This document shows, piece after piece, positions 52,855 through 63,150 of a DNA stretch of 64,000 nt; the first letter of the stretch is position 1, and every line of letters starts with the position of its first letter. This DNA is from Rhodovulum adriaticum. GTDB taxonomy: Bacteria; Pseudomonadota; Alphaproteobacteria; Rhodobacterales; Rhodobacteraceae. The notes beneath the pieces are model-generated. The model did no database searches. It was not told the origin of the DNA and saw nothing but the letters and a program-made list of their open reading frames with translations. Both the position numbers and the translations under genes were made by a program. Where the stretch lies: the NCBI RefSeq assembly GCF_004345735.1, contig NZ_SLXL01000009.1, positions 52,921 to 116,920 on the forward strand. Direction: 5' to 3'.

Positions 52855-53780
52855 TGCCCTCTGCTGCCCAGACTGCGCCTGCTGCCCCCGTCAACCGGGT
52901 CATCCTGGTAACCGGGGCGTCCGGTGCCGGCCGCTCGACCGCGCTTAACGTGCTGGAGGATCTGGGGTTCGAGGCGATCGACAACCTGCCGCTTTCCCTT
53001 GTTCCGCGCCTGCTGGACGGGCCGTCGCCTGCGCCGCCCCTGGCCCTGGGGGTGGATGCCCGTACCCGCGACTTTTCCGCCCATGCGCTGGCCGAACTGA
53101 TCCGGCGCATATCGGCCGACCCGGAAACCGAGGCGGATATCGTCTACCTGGATTGCCGGCCCGATGTCCTGTTGCGGCGCTTTTCCGAAACGCGGCGCCG
53201 CCATCCGATGGCCCCGGCCGAAAGCCCGGAAACCGGCATTGCGCGCGAACTGGACATCCTGGGCCCGATCCGTGCGCTGGCCACGATCCTGGTCGACACC
53301 TCTGACCTGACGATCCACCAGTTCCGCGCCAAGATGACAACCCGCTTTGCCCCTGGCGGCACGGCGCCGCTGGCGGTGTCGCTCAACTCTTTCTCCTACA
53401 AGCGGGGGATGCCGCTGGGGCTGGACATGGCGTTCGACTGCCGGTTCCTGCGCAATCCCTACTGGCAAGAGGATTTGCGCGCGCTGGACGGGCGCGACGG
53501 GCCGGTGGTCGCCCATATCGCCGAAGATCCGCGTTTTACAGGTTTCGTGGAGCGGCTGGGCGCGCTGGTCAACTTTGCCCTGCCCGCGCATCGTGACGAG
53601 GGGCGCAGCCATATCTCGATCGGGTTCGGCTGCACCGGGGGGCAACACCGTTCCGTCGCCGTGGCCGAAGCCATGGCCAAGACCCTTGCAGAGGCCGGTT
53701 GGCAGGTGTCTATAAGGCACCGTGAACTGGAACGGCGGACGCAAGGCGCGCCCGCGCTGGCATCGGGGACGGGGGCGTGA
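52854..53780 (+). CDS. rapZ: RapZ-type P-loop nucleotide-binding protein
   Basis: 308 residues. N-terminal P-loop domain, Walker [10 protein letters not shown] (residues 21-29) with Arg instead of the usual Lys, and C-terminal RNA/ligand-binding domain with [40 protein letters not shown]. In E. coli RapZ directs RNase E to sRNA GlmZ and senses glucosamine-6-phosphate; target in alphaproteobacteria is unclear. ATG 52854 overlaps the hprK stop; its end overlaps the GTG of the EIIA gene. Confidence 0.92.
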   Translation: MPSAAQTAPAAPVNRVILVTGASGAGRSTALNVLEDLGFEAIDNLPLSLVPRLLDGPSPAPPLALGVDARTRDFSAHALAELIRRISADPETEADIVYLDCRPDVLLRRFSETRRRHPMAPAESPETGIARELDILGPIRALATILVDTSDLTIHQFRAKMTTRFAPGGTAPLAVSLNSFSYKRGMPLGLDMAFDCRFLRNPYWQEDLRALDGRDGPVVAHIAEDPRFTGFVERLGALVNFALPAHRDEGRSHISIGFGCTGGQHRSVAVAEAMAKTLAEAGWQVSIRHRELERRTQGAPALASGTGA

Positions 53781-54169
53781 TCGGTATCGTGATCGTCGCA
53801 CATGGGGGCTTGGCCCGCGAATACCTGGCGGCGGTCGAACATGTGGTCGGCCACCAGCCCGGCATCCGTGCAATCTCGATCGGTCCCGATGACGACCGCG
53901 CCGCCAAGCAAAGCGAAATCTGCGAGGCCGCCGACGCCGTGGACCAGGGCGGCGGTGTGGTCGTGGTCACCGACATGTTCGGCGGCTCGCCCTCCAACCT
54001 GTCGATCCGGGCCTGTGTGCCCTCTGACCGGCGGATCCTTTACGGTGCCAACCTGCCGATGCTGATCAAGCTGGCCAAATCCCGCCGCCAGAGCCTGGCC
54101 GAGGCAACGGCCAACGCCCTGGCCGCGGGGCGGAAATATATCGACAGCTACGATGCCGGGGCGCTATAG
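53777..54169 (+). CDS. PTS EIIA component, mannose type
   Basis: 130 residues, GTG start overlapping the rapZ stop (GTGA). The phosphorylatable His9 sits in [34 protein letters not shown] is the second family block. With HPr and HprK but no EIIB/EIIC permease in the operon, it is a regulatory EIIA rather than a sugar transporter part. EI (PtsP or PtsI) must be encoded elsewhere. Confidence 0.94.
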   Translation: MIGIVIVAHGGLAREYLAAVEHVVGHQPGIRAISIGPDDDRAAKQSEICEAADAVDQGGGVVVVTDMFGGSPSNLSIRACVPSDRRILYGANLPMLIKLAKSRRQSLAEATANALAAGRKYIDSYDAGAL

Positions 54170-54178
54170 GACCGGGTC

Positions 54179-54457
54179 ATGAGTGATACACAGATCCGTC
54201 ATTTGGAAATCGTGAACGAAAAAGGGCTTCATGCGCGCGCCTCGGCCAAGTTCGTCGAATGCGTCGAGGCCCATGACGCGCGCGCCGAGGTGCGCCGCGA
54301 CGGCGAGCATGCGCCGGGCGACTCGATCATGGGGCTGTTGATGCTGGCCGCTTCGAAGGGCACCACCATCGAGGTCGAGACATCGGGCCCAGAGGCGGCG
54401 AAACTGGCGGATGCGTTGGAACACCTGGTCGCCAACCGCTTCGGCGAAAAGATGTAA
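54179..54457 (+). CDS. Phosphocarrier protein HPr
   Basis: 92 residues. PEP-dependent site His18 in NEKGLHARASAKFVE; HprK site Ser49 in PGDSIMGLLMLAASKG. Both phosphosites are therefore present, so the protein can pass phosphate from EI to EIIA and also be switched by HprK. 9 bases after the EIIA stop. Last regulatory member of the chvIG-PTS operon before plsC. Confidence 0.96.
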   Translation: MSDTQIRHLEIVNEKGLHARASAKFVECVEAHDARAEVRRDGEHAPGDSIMGLLMLAASKGTTIEVETSGPEAAKLADALEHLVANRFGEKM

Positions 54458-54484
54458 CGGGTCCGTCCCGGGGAGACGGCAATC

Positions 54485-55387
54485 TTGGTCGACAGTAGCG
54501 AAATTCAACCCGCGCTGATGCAACGCGCGCCCGGCCTTGTGGGGCAGGGCGACGGCTCGCGCATCTCGGAAACCGGGTACGATCAGCGGCGCCTGTCCTA
54601 TGCGCACACCTTTTCGAACCCGGTGCAGGTGCGCACCATCCAGACGATGGAATGGCTGACCGGCAAGCTGCACCTGCTGCGCCTGATCCGCCGGTTCGAG
54701 GCAATGGGCGTGCCCGACGGGCAGGGATTCTGGAGCCAGGCCCTGGGGGTCATGGGGATCGACCTGCAGACCCCGGCCGAACAGATCGCCCGCATCCCCC
54801 GAACCGGGCCGCTGGTGATCGTGGCGAACCACCCCCATGGCCTGATCGATGGCATGGTCCTGGCCGAGCTGATCGGCCGGGTGCGCACGGATTACAAGAT
54901 CCTGACCCGCTCGCTGCTGACCGGCGTGGGCGAGATCGAGGATTTCATGATCCCCGTGCCGTTTCCCCATGACGCGGATGCGCTGGAACGTAACCTGGAC
55001 ATGCGTCGCCAGGCGATGGCCCACTTGGCCGATGGGGGCGTGATCGCGCTGTTCCCCTCGGGCGTGGTGGCGGCGTCGGACACGATGTTCGGCCCGGTGC
55101 GCGAACGCGACTGGAACCCCTTCACGGCGAAGCTGATCCAGCGGTCCGGCGCCGAAGTGGTGCCGATCCGCTTTCCCGGTGCCAATTCGCGCTGGTACCA
55201 GGTGGCCAACCGGCTGTCGCCGACCCTGCGCCAGGGGCTGCTGCTGTATGAGGTGCGCCACGCGCTGAACCGGCCCCAGGCCCCCATCGTGGGCGAGCGT
55301 ATCCCCCGCTATGTGATCGAAAGCTGGTCCAGCAACCCGCGCGGCTTCGTCGGTTGGCTGCGGGATCTGACGTTGGCGCTGCGTTAG
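54485..55387 (+). CDS. 1-acyl-sn-glycerol-3-phosphate acyltransferase-like (PlsC domain)
   Basis: 300 residues of the glycerolipid acyltransferase superfamily. Motif I is VIVANHPHGLIDGM (HxxxxD, here NHPHGLID), motif III ALFPSGVVAAS, motif IV VPIRFPG. The family acylates lysophosphatidic acid or related acceptors at the inner membrane; many roseobacters use such genes for ornithine- or lysophospholipids. TTG 54485 has GGGGAG upstream; ATG 54518 is an alternative start. 27 bases after HPr, so it may belong to the same operon. Confidence 0.85.
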   Translation: MVDSSEIQPALMQRAPGLVGQGDGSRISETGYDQRRLSYAHTFSNPVQVRTIQTMEWLTGKLHLLRLIRRFEAMGVPDGQGFWSQALGVMGIDLQTPAEQIARIPRTGPLVIVANHPHGLIDGMVLAELIGRVRTDYKILTRSLLTGVGEIEDFMIPVPFPHDADALERNLDMRRQAMAHLADGGVIALFPSGVVAASDTMFGPVRERDWNPFTAKLIQRSGAEVVPIRFPGANSRWYQVANRLSPTLRQGLLLYEVRHALNRPQAPIVGERIPRYVIESWSSNPRGFVGWLRDLTLALR

Positions 55388-55445
55388 ACGGCATTCCAAT
55401 TGCGCGCCTGGCGGCGCATGCCTTTTGCGCCCTTCGGGCGGATTT

Positions 55446-55468
55446 GGGTATTTCTGCCAAGAAGAAGC
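55446..55468 (+). repeat. Dispersed repeat family A, copy 4
   Basis: GGGTATTTCTGCCAAGAAGA followed by AG. Lies between the ends of plsC and the hydroxybutyryl-CoA dehydrogenase gene (convergent). Preceded by GCCCTTCGGGC. Confidence 0.75.
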
Positions 55469-55523
55469 GGAAGCGGTTCCGGCCTCTTGTCGTCAGGCGA
55501 GGGGGGGCGCTGACGCCCTGGGG

Positions 55524-56399
55524 TCAGCGCGTGGGGACCGGCGTATCGCCGCGGTAGTCGTAGAACCCGCGGCTGGTCTTGCGTCCCAGCCATCCAGCCT
55601 CGACATATTTCGTCAAGAGTGGGCAGGGGCGGTATTTTGTGTCGGCCAGCCCGTCATGCAGCACGTTCATGATCGCAAGGCAGGTGTCCAGCCCGATGAA
55701 ATCGGCCAGTTCCAGCGGCCCCATCGGGTGGTTGGCGCCCAGTTTCATCGATTCGTCGATGGAGCGGACGTTTCCCACGCCCTCGTACAGGGTATAGACC
55801 GCCTCGTTGATCATCGGCATCAGGATGCGGTTCACGATGAAGGCGGGGAAATCCTCGGCCGAGGCGGCGGTCTTGCCCAGGGATTCGACCACGCCCAGCA
55901 TGGTCTTGTAGGTGGCCTCGTCCGTGGCGATGCCGCGGATCAGTTCCACAAGCTGCATCACCGGCACCGGGTTCATGAAGTGCAGGCCCATGAATTTTTC
56001 CGGGCGGTCGGTGCGGCTGGCCAGCCGGGTGATCGAGATCGACGAGGTGTTCGAGGTCAGGATCGTTTCCGGGCGCAGATGGGGCTGAAGGTCTTCGAAG
56101 ATCGCGGTCTTGACGGTTTCGCGTTCCGTCGCGGCCTCGATGATCAGGTCCAGCGGACCCAGGTCGGTCAGGGTCGTCGTGGTGTCGATCCGCCCCATGG
56201 CGGCGGTCTTGTCCTCTTGGGAAATCTTCTCGCGCGTCACCTGGCGGTCCAGATTACGCTCGATCACCGCGATTGCCTTGGACAGGGCATCGGGCGAGAT
56301 GTCGTTAAGGAGGACCTGATACCCGGCCAATGCAAAGACATGGGCGATGCCATTGCCCATCTGGCCTGCGCCGATCACCCCGACAGTCCGGATTTCCAT
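55524..56399 (-). CDS. 3-hydroxybutyryl-CoA dehydrogenase
   Basis: 291 residues. NAD-binding GVIGAGQMGNGIAHVFALAG, NTSSISITRLASRTDRPEKF, catalytic His in FMGLHFMNPVPVMQLVELI, and the 3HCDH signature around AVYTLYEGVGNVRSIDESMK. Interconverts acetoacetyl-CoA and 3-hydroxybutyryl-CoA for beta-oxidation or polyhydroxybutyrate metabolism; the short stand-alone type. Start ATG 56399. Near etfA/etfB on the same strand with one gene between. Confidence 0.95.
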   Translation of the reverse strand: MEIRTVGVIGAGQMGNGIAHVFALAGYQVLLNDISPDALSKAIAVIERNLDRQVTREKISQEDKTAAMGRIDTTTTLTDLGPLDLIIEAATERETVKTAIFEDLQPHLRPETILTSNTSSISITRLASRTDRPEKFMGLHFMNPVPVMQLVELIRGIATDEATYKTMLGVVESLGKTAASAEDFPAFIVNRILMPMINEAVYTLYEGVGNVRSIDESMKLGANHPMGPLELADFIGLDTCLAIMNVLHDGLADTKYRPCPLLTKYVEAGWLGRKTSRGFYDYRGDTPVPTR

Positions 56400-56546
56400 G
56401 CAGATTCCCCCGCGCTGTTGGCGCGACCTTACGGCCCGGCAGCCGCCCGGCGCAAGGGGCAAGGGATTGCTAAAATGCGCGTCTTAGCAGGTTGGAAACC
56501 CCTGCGTCCCACCCTCGGGGACGGGTGAGTCGAAATTGCGAGTGGG

Positions 56547-57371
56547 ATGATGACCTTTGCCAAGGCGGGCGATGGCGCCCTGAACTATTACCCGTGCCGC
56601 TATGGGCGGTCACGGCTGGTCTTTCGCGGGCCGAAACGGACCCCCGAGCCGCCCTTTTGTGCGGTGATCGGGGGCAGCGAAACCTATGGAAAATTCGTGG
56701 AAACGCCGTTTCCGGACCTGCTGGAGGCACGCACCGGGATGATGACGTTGAACCTGGGCTGCCTGAATGCCGGGGTGGATGCGTTCCTGGGGGATCCGGC
56801 CGCGCTGGAGCTGGTCGCCCGCGCCCGGGTGCGTGTGGTGCAGGCCATGGGGGCGCAGAACATGTCCAACCGCTTCTATGTCGTGCATCCGCGCCGCAAC
56901 GACAGGTTTCTGCGGGCCTCGGGGATGCTGAAGGCGTTGTATCCGGGGGTGGATTTTACCGCATTCGCGTTTACCGGGCACATGCTGGACCTGCTGCGCC
57001 GAAGCGCGCCCGATCTGTTCCCCGTCGTCGTGACCGAGTTGCAAATGGCCTGGCAGGCGCGGATGCGCACGCTGGCGGAACGGTTGGACGGCCCCAAGGT
57101 GTTGCTGGTCGTGCGCGGCGCGGTGGACCAGGACAATGTGCTGGGATCGGCGCCGGTGTTCGTCACCGACGCGATGGAGGCGGCGGTGGCCCCGGCCTTT
57201 GACCGGGTTGTTCGGGTGCGGGTTCCCCCAGGGGCGCGCGGGACGCAGGGCATGGTTTTTTCCGAGCTGGAGGGGCCGGCCGCGGCGGCCATGCCGGGGC
57301 CGGCCGTGCACGAAGAGATCGCCGCCGCCCTGGCCCCGGTGGTGGTGGACCTGGCCGGGAATGTCGGTTAA
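56547..57371 (+). CDS. DUF6473-like hypothetical protein
   Basis: 274 residues. NYYPCRYGRSRLVFRGPKR, FCAVIGGSETYGKFV, PDLLEARTGMMTLNLGCLNA and NMSNRFYVVHPRRNDRFLRA match a family restricted mainly to Rhodobacteraceae (DUF6473). Alternating conserved segments suggest a globular alpha/beta protein, cytoplasmic, with no signal peptide. Sits between two convergent metabolism genes, inserted on the opposite strand from hbd and etf. Function unknown; sugar or nucleotide binding is not assignable. Confidence 0.8.
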   Translation: MMTFAKAGDGALNYYPCRYGRSRLVFRGPKRTPEPPFCAVIGGSETYGKFVETPFPDLLEARTGMMTLNLGCLNAGVDAFLGDPAALELVARARVRVVQAMGAQNMSNRFYVVHPRRNDRFLRASGMLKALYPGVDFTAFAFTGHMLDLLRRSAPDLFPVVVTELQMAWQARMRTLAERLDGPKVLLVVRGAVDQDNVLGSAPVFVTDAMEAAVAPAFDRVVRVRVPPGARGTQGMVFSELEGPAAAAMPGPAVHEEIAAALAPVVVDLAGNVG

Positions 57372-57374
57372 CGC

Positions 57375-57400
57375 AAAAGGGCCCGCCGGTTGGCGGGCCC
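57375..57400 (-). terminator. Rho-independent terminator of etfBA
   Basis: On the minus strand GGGCCCGCC / GGCGGGCCC with AACC loop, then TTTTG. 27 bases after the etfA stop. A 9-bp perfect stem; the other side has only CTCT, so termination of the convergent DUF6473 gene by it is doubtful. Confidence 0.85.
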
Positions 57401-57427
57401 CTCTGATACCGTCGATGACCGGTGCGG

Positions 57428-58354
57428 TCAGAGCTTGTCGGTCAGTTCCGGCACCGCGTCGAAGAGGTCGGCGACCAGCCCGTAATCGGCCACCTGAAAG
57501 ATCGGGGCCTCTTCGTCCTTGTTGATGGCGACGATGACCTTGCTGTCCTTCATGCCCGCCAGGTGCTGGATCGCGCCGGAGATGCCCACGGCGATATACA
57601 GCTCGGGCGCGACGACCTTGCCGGTCTGGCCCACCTGCCAGTCGTTCGGGGCAAAGCCCGAATCGACCGCCGCGCGCGAGGCGCCGACCGCGGCGCCCAG
57701 CTTGTCGGCCAGTTTCTCGATCATGGCGAAGTCTTCTTCGGAGCCTACGCCGCGTCCGCCGGACACGATCACCTCGGCCGAGGTCAGCTCGGGGCGGTCG
57801 CTTTCGGCGGCGGTGTCCTCGACCCATTCGGACAGGGCGGGGTTGCCGGCGGCGGCCACGTCCTCGACCGGGGCGGTATCGCCTTGGCCAGCGGCGTCGA
57901 AGGTCGAGGTGCGGATGGTCATCACCTTCTTCGCGTCAGAGGATTTGACCGTCTGGATCGCGTTGCCCGCGTAGATCGGGCGGTCGAACGTGTCGGCATC
58001 GACCACGCCCACCAGATCGGAAATCACCATGACATCCAGCAGCGCGGCGACGCGCGGCATGATGTTCTTGGCGTCCGTGGTGGCGGGGGCGGCGATGTGG
58101 TCGTAATCGCCGGCCAGCGACACGATCAGGTCCGCGGTCGGTTCGGCCAGGCGATGGCCATAAATCGCATCCTCGGCGACCAGCACCTTGGTCACGCCGT
58201 CGATCTTGGCGGCGGCGTCGCCCGCGGCCTTGGCCGAACTGCCAACGCACAGCGCGGTGACATCGCCCAGACCCTTGACGGCCGTCACGGCCTTGGCGGT
58301 GGCGTCGAGTTGCAGTTCACCATTGGTGACTTCGGCAAGCAGCAGAACAGCCAT
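57428..58354 (-). CDS. etfA: Electron transfer flavoprotein subunit alpha
   Basis: 308 residues. Carries FAD; the C-terminal FAD domain shows [40 protein letters not shown] and [20 protein letters not shown]. EtfAB collects electrons from acyl-CoA dehydrogenases and passes them to ETF:ubiquinone oxidoreductase. Starts 1 base after the etfB stop and is co-transcribed. A terminator follows. Confidence 0.97.
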   Translation of the reverse strand: MAVLLLAEVTNGELQLDATAKAVTAVKGLGDVTALCVGSSAKAAGDAAAKIDGVTKVLVAEDAIYGHRLAEPTADLIVSLAGDYDHIAAPATTDAKNIMPRVAALLDVMVISDLVGVVDADTFDRPIYAGNAIQTVKSSDAKKVMTIRTSTFDAAGQGDTAPVEDVAAAGNPALSEWVEDTAAESDRPELTSAEVIVSGGRGVGSEEDFAMIEKLADKLGAAVGASRAAVDSGFAPNDWQVGQTGKVVAPELYIAVGISGAIQHLAGMKDSKVIVAINKDEEAPIFQVADYGLVADLFDAVPELTDKL

Positions 58355-58355
58355 C

Positions 58356-59117
58356 TTACAGCACCCCCGCTTCGTCCTTGAGTTTCGCGATCAGCTCGTC
58401 GACCGAGCCCACCTTGACGCCCGCCTGACGCTCGCGCGGTTCGGCGGTCTTCAGCACGGTCAGCCGCGGGGCGGTGTCCACGCCGAAATCGGCGGCGGTC
58501 TTTTCCTCCAGCGGCTTTTTCTTGGCCTTCATGATGTTGGGCAGCGAGGCATAGCGCGGTTCGTTCAGGCGCAGGTCCACGGTGACGATGGCGGGCATCT
58601 TGACCTTGATCGTCTGCAGGCCGCCGTCCACCTCGCGGGTGACCACGGCGCTGTCGCCGTCGATATCCAGCTTGGAGGCAAATGTACCCTGCGACCAGCC
58701 CAGCAGGGCTGCCAGCATCTGGCCGGTGGCGTTCATGTCGTTGTCGATCGCCTGCTTGCCGGCCAGAACCAGACCGGGCTGTTCGGCATCGATCACGGCC
58801 TTGAGGATTTTGGCGACGGCCAGCGGCTCGATATCGTCGTGGATATCCTCTGCGGCGACGACCAGGATCGCGCGGTCCGCGCCCATGGCCAGCGCCGTGC
58901 GCAGGGTTTCCTGCGCCTGTTTCACGCCGATCGACACGGCGACGATTTCATCGGCCTTTCCGGCCTCTTTCAGGCGGATCGCTTCTTCCACCGCGATTTC
59001 GTCGAAGGGGTTCATCGACATCTTGACGTTGGCGAGATCGACGCCCGTGCCGTCCGCCTTGACGCGGACTTTCACGTTGTAGTCGATCACGCGCTTCACA
59101 GGTACAAGAACCTTCAT
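58356..59117 (-). CDS. etfB: Electron transfer flavoprotein subunit beta
   Basis: 253 residues. [40 protein letters not shown] (AMP/etf-beta signature region) and [20 protein letters not shown] are diagnostic. Partner of EtfA; the pair with 3-hydroxybutyryl-CoA dehydrogenase nearby supports fatty-acid or branched-chain oxidation. First gene of the etfBA operon. GGAGAC lies just upstream of ATG 59117. 157 bases without a gene separate it from the adenosyltransferase. Confidence 0.97.
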   Translation of the reverse strand: MKVLVPVKRVIDYNVKVRVKADGTGVDLANVKMSMNPFDEIAVEEAIRLKEAGKADEIVAVSIGVKQAQETLRTALAMGADRAILVVAAEDIHDDIEPLAVAKILKAVIDAEQPGLVLAGKQAIDNDMNATGQMLAALLGWSQGTFASKLDIDGDSAVVTREVDGGLQTIKVKMPAIVTVDLRLNEPRYASLPNIMKAKKKPLEEKTAADFGVDTAPRLTVLKTAEPRERQAGVKVGSVDELIAKLKDEAGVL

Positions 59118-59274
59118 CGGCGTGTCTCCTCAGGCTAGCGCGCCCCGGCGGGGCCGGGGCAGGTCAGTCGTTTGAGACGTGTTAGCGACTCTCGAAACGG
59201 GACAACAGACCAAAATCGACGCGACAGGATATTTCGACGCCGCGTTTCGGCGCTTTTCGATTGTTGCGGGCGGT

Positions 59275-59823
59275 TCAGGCCCCCGCCTGCCACAGCCTGT
59301 CGGCCTGTCCGTTGTCGTTTGCCACGCGCGCCGCGACAAAGAACCAGTCGGACAGCCGGTTCAGATACGCCTGCACGGCGGGGTTCACGGATTCCTCTGC
59401 GGCCAGCTTGGCGGTCAGCCGTTCGGCCCGGCGCACCAGGGTCCGGCAGACATGCAGATGCGCGGCCAGCGCCGTGCCCCCGGGCAGGACAAAGCTGGTC
59501 AGCGGCGGCAGCCCCGCGTTCATCGTGTCGATTTCGGTTTCCAGATGCGTGACCATATCCGTGCCGATCCGCAGGGGGGTGTCGTCGTCGCCGATATGCT
59601 TGTGCAGGTCGGCGCCCAGGCCGATCAGGTCGTTCTGGATGGTGGCCAGCCGTTCGGCCATTTCACCGCTCGCGTGCAGACGGGCCATGCCGACGGCGGC
59701 GTTCACCTCGTCCACGGCGCCATAGGCGCGGATGCGCGGGTTGTCCTTGCGCACGCGGCTGCCATCGCCCAACGCGGTTTCGCCCTGGTCGCCGCTGCGG
59801 GTATAAATGGTCTGCTCGGTCAT
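59275..59823 (-). CDS. Cob(I)yrinic acid a,c-diamide adenosyltransferase, PduO type
   Basis: 182 residues. IYTRSGDQGETALGDGSRVR (ATP site) and RAYGAVDEVNAAVGMARL, FVLPGGTALAAHLHVCRTLV, NRLSDWFFVAARVAN are PduO-family blocks. It attaches adenosine to cobalt of cob(I)alamin, forming coenzyme B12, needed here for example by ethylmalonyl- or methylmalonyl-CoA mutase that act alongside malyl-CoA lyase. The first ATP-loop residues differ slightly (SGDQGETA against TGDDGTTG), but the overall fit is strong. Confidence 0.93.
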   Translation of the reverse strand: MTEQTIYTRSGDQGETALGDGSRVRKDNPRIRAYGAVDEVNAAVGMARLHASGEMAERLATIQNDLIGLGADLHKHIGDDDTPLRIGTDMVTHLETEIDTMNAGLPPLTSFVLPGGTALAAHLHVCRTLVRRAERLTAKLAAEESVNPAVQAYLNRLSDWFFVAARVANDNGQADRLWQAGA

Positions 59824-59891
59824 GGTCGGGCCTTTCCTGTGGTGCCGTTTTCTGCACCCAACCTAGCAGCCGCGGCGCCAAAGGCGAGGGG

Positions 59892-60725
59892 TCAACCCTT
59901 GGCGATGATCCAGTCCAGCGCGGCGGTGGGCAGAACGCGCCGCAACCCGTCCATCAGGTAGGTCGGCGTGGTCACGTAATAGCGCGCGCGGGGGCGCGGC
60001 GATTCCAGCGCATGGGCCAGTTTCGCGCTGACCGCCGCGGGGGGCAGTTCGAAACGGTCCGGGCCGTCGCGATCCTCGTACAGGCGTTTCAGCAGGCTGT
60101 TGCGGTATTGGTCCGCCCGGGCGCTGTTGCGCCAATCTACCCAGCGGGTGAAATGCGGGATCGAATTGACCCGGATGCGCGAGGTGATCGGCCCCGGCTC
60201 GATCAGGATGACCTGGATCGGCGTGTCCCGCATTTCCAGCCGCAGGGTATCGGTCAGCCCCTCCAGCGCGAATTTCGTGGACACATAGGCGCCGCGCCAT
60301 TTCATCGGCACGAATCCCAGCACCGAGGAACAGTTGACGATCCGCCCATGCCCCTGCGCCCGCATCACCGGGATCACGCGGGCGGTCAGGTCGTGCACGC
60401 CAAAGAGGTTGGTCTCGAAAATCTCGCGCAGGGCGCCGCGTGGCAAATCCTCGACCGCGCCGGGGCAGGCGAAGGCGCCGTTGTTGTACAGCGCATCCAG
60501 CGTACCGCCGGTGCGCGACAGCGCCTCGTCCAGCGCGGCGGCGATGCTGTCCTCATCGGCATAGTCGAGCGGGAAGCTTTCCAGCCCCTCACCCCGCAGC
60601 CTTTCGCAATCGCGCGCCTTGCGGCAGGTGGCAAGGACACGCCAGCCCCGTTTCGTCAGCGCATGGGCCGCGTCATACCCGATGCCGGACGAGCATCCGG
60701 TGATGAGAACCGATTTTTGCGCCAT
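59892..60725 (-). CDS. Short-chain dehydrogenase/reductase
   Basis: 277 residues. NAD(P) motif [25 protein letters not shown], active-site Ser in [20 protein letters not shown] with YVSTK (Tyr and Lys of the catalytic triad). Typical of SDR proteins acting on lipids or steroids-like alcohols, but no substrate can be deduced. Start ATG 60725; the open frame to 60773 is probably not translated. Divergent from parC with 53 bases between starts. Confidence 0.92.
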   Translation of the reverse strand: MAQKSVLITGCSSGIGYDAAHALTKRGWRVLATCRKARDCERLRGEGLESFPLDYADEDSIAAALDEALSRTGGTLDALYNNGAFACPGAVEDLPRGALREIFETNLFGVHDLTARVIPVMRAQGHGRIVNCSSVLGFVPMKWRGAYVSTKFALEGLTDTLRLEMRDTPIQVILIEPGPITSRIRVNSIPHFTRWVDWRNSARADQYRNSLLKRLYEDRDGPDRFELPPAAVSAKLAHALESPRPRARYYVTTPTYLMDGLRRVLPTAALDWIIAKG

Positions 60726-60778
60726 GTGCCTGCCCGATGCCTCTGGACCCCAATCTGCCCGCGCTTTACACAAAATCC

Positions 60779-63085
60779 ATGACGGACGCCACCGACGACC
60801 CCAAGATGCACGCCCCCCTGGCCGAACCGCTGCGCCGCGCGATCGGCGAGCGCTATCTGACCTATGCGCTGTCCACCATCATGGACCGGGCGCTGCCCGA
60901 TGCGCGCGACGGGCTGAAGCCGGTGCACCGGCGTATCCTGTTTGCGATGCGTGAATTGCGGCTGTCGCCTACCGGGGGGTTCCGCAAATCGGCCAAGATT
61001 TCCGGCGACGTGATGGGCAACTATCACCCCCACGGGGATGCCGCGATCTATGACGCGATGGCCCGCCTGGCGCAGGATTTCAACGTCCGCTACCCGCTGG
61101 TGGACGGGCAGGGCAATTTCGGCAACATCGACGGCGACAACCCGGCCGCCAGCCGCTACACCGAGGCCCGCCTGACCCCGGCGTCCGAGGCGCTGATGGA
61201 GGGGCTGTCGGAAAACGCCGTCGATTTCCGCCCCAATTACGACGGCACTTTGGAAGAGCCTGTCGTCCTGCCTGCGGCCTTTCCGAACCTGCTGGCAAAC
61301 GGCGCCAGCGGCATCGCGGTCGGCATGGCCACCAACATCCCGCCGCACAACATCGACGAGCTGGTGCGCGCCTGCCTGCATATGATCGAGGCGCCCGATT
61401 GCCGGGATGATACGCTGCTGAATTTCATCGAGGGGCCGGATTTCCCCACCGGCGGCGTGATCGTCGAGCCCAGGGAAAGCATGGCCCAGACCTACCGCAC
61501 CGGCCGCGGCGCGTTCCGCCTGCGCGCCAAGTGGGAGGTCGAGGATCTGGGCCGCGGTCAATGGCAGATCGTCGTTACCGAAATTCCCTATCAGGTGCAG
61601 AAGTCCAAGCTGATCGAGCGGATCGCGGACCTGATCCAGACCAAGAAGATCCCGATCCTGGCCGATATCCGGGACGAAAGCGCCGACGACGTGCGGATGG
61701 TGCTGGAACCCCGCTCGCGCAATGTGGACCCGGATGTGCTGATGGGCACGCTGTTCCGCAATTCCGACCTTGAGGTGCGGTTCAGCCTGAACATGAACGT
61801 GCTGATCGACGGGCGCACGCCCAAGGTGTGCAGCCTGAAAGAGGTCTTGCGCGCCTTCCTGGATCACCGGCGCGCGGTGCTGATCCGCCGCAGCCAGCAC
61901 CGGATGGACAAGATCGACCACCGGCTGGAGGTGCTGGAGGGTCTGTTGATCGCCTTCCTCAACCTCGACCGGGTGATCGACATCATCCGCTACGACGATG
62001 AACCCAAGGCTGCCCTGATGGCCGAGGACTGGGGCCGCGACCATGTCCGCGCCACCTCGGAACGCGATTATGTCTCGCCCCTGCCGGGCGATGGCGCGGG
62101 CCAACTGACCGAGGTGCAGGCCGAAGCGATCCTGAACATGCGCCTGCGCTCTCTGCGCCGGCTGGAGGAAATGGAACTGACCGCCGAGCGCGACCGCCTG
62201 ATGGCGGAACGCGCGGCGCTGGTCGACCTGCTGGCCCACGAGGATGTGCAATGGGCCACCATCGCGGGCGAATTGAAACAGGTGCGCCAGGATTTCGGCC
62301 GCAACGCCCCGGGCGGCGCCCGCCGCACCCGTTTCGCCGAGGCGAAAGAGGCCGAAGAGGTGCCCCTGGAGGCCATGATAGAGCGCGAGCCGGTCACCGT
62401 GGTCTGTTCGCAGATGGGCTGGATCCGCGCCATGAAGGGCCATGTCGAGGACACCGCCAAGCTGAAATACAAGGATGGCGATGCGGGCCGCTTCGTCATT
62501 CACGCCGAAACCACCGACCGGCTGTTGCTGGTGGGGGCGAACGGGCGCGTCTACACCCTGTCGGTCGCACAACTGCCCGGCGGGCGCGGCATGGGCGAAC
62601 CCGTCCGGCTGAACGTGGATCTGCCCAACGAGTGCGAGATCGTGACGCTACTGATCCACCGTGCGGGGCAGAAGCTGCTGGTAGCCTCCAGCGCCGGGGA
62701 CGGGTTCGTGGTCGCCGCCGACGAGGTGCTGGCCCAGACCCGCGCGGGCAAACAGGTTCTGAACGTCAAGGGTGACACCGTCGCCCGGGTCTGCAAGCCG
62801 GTTTCGGGCGATCACGTCGCCTGCGTCGGCGAGAACCGCAAGGTGCTGGTCTTTGCCCTGGACGAACTGCCCGAAATGACCCGCGGCAAGGGCGTGCGCC
62901 TGCAGAAATACAAGGATGGCGGGCTGTCGGACGCCACCACCTTTGCCCTGGCCGAGGGGCTGAGCTGGCTGGACCCAGCGGGCCGCACCCGGACCGAAAC
63001 CGACCTGGCGGAATGGCTGGGCAAACGCGCGGGCACGGGCCGCATGGCCCCGCGCGGCTTCCCCCGCGACAACCGTTTCACCTGA
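60779..63085 (+). CDS. parC: DNA topoisomerase IV subunit A
   Basis: 768 residues. Catalytic Tyr127 in [13 protein letters not shown]-terminal GYRA/PARC core, then five or six C-terminal beta-propeller repeats (about 530-740). Separates daughter chromosomes with ParE. The quinolone-contact region reads [12 protein letters not shown], with Ala88 where E. coli ParC has Ser80 and Asp92 where it has Glu84. ATG 60779 (MTDATDDP); an in-frame start at 60737 would add 14 residues. No parE alongside. Confidence 0.96.
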   Translation: MTDATDDPKMHAPLAEPLRRAIGERYLTYALSTIMDRALPDARDGLKPVHRRILFAMRELRLSPTGGFRKSAKISGDVMGNYHPHGDAAIYDAMARLAQDFNVRYPLVDGQGNFGNIDGDNPAASRYTEARLTPASEALMEGLSENAVDFRPNYDGTLEEPVVLPAAFPNLLANGASGIAVGMATNIPPHNIDELVRACLHMIEAPDCRDDTLLNFIEGPDFPTGGVIVEPRESMAQTYRTGRGAFRLRAKWEVEDLGRGQWQIVVTEIPYQVQKSKLIERIADLIQTKKIPILADIRDESADDVRMVLEPRSRNVDPDVLMGTLFRNSDLEVRFSLNMNVLIDGRTPKVCSLKEVLRAFLDHRRAVLIRRSQHRMDKIDHRLEVLEGLLIAFLNLDRVIDIIRYDDEPKAALMAEDWGRDHVRATSERDYVSPLPGDGAGQLTEVQAEAILNMRLRSLRRLEEMELTAERDRLMAERAALVDLLAHEDVQWATIAGELKQVRQDFGRNAPGGARRTRFAEAKEAEEVPLEAMIEREPVTVVCSQMGWIRAMKGHVEDTAKLKYKDGDAGRFVIHAETTDRLLLVGANGRVYTLSVAQLPGGRGMGEPVRLNVDLPNECEIVTLLIHRAGQKLLVASSAGDGFVVAADEVLAQTRAGKQVLNVKGDTVARVCKPVSGDHVACVGENRKVLVFALDELPEMTRGKGVRLQKYKDGGLSDATTFALAEGLSWLDPAGRTRTETDLAEWLGKRAGTGRMAPRGFPRDNRFT

Positions 63086-63150
63086 CCGCGCCGTTGCGCC
63101 GGGGCGGTGGCTGGGCTATCCCGGGCCCTGCGTCAGCCAGAGGGGGATCC

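Noticed and set aside
60656..62572. 638-residue open frame on the minus strand
   Set aside because: Shadow of parC, which has full-length family similarity on the plus strand.
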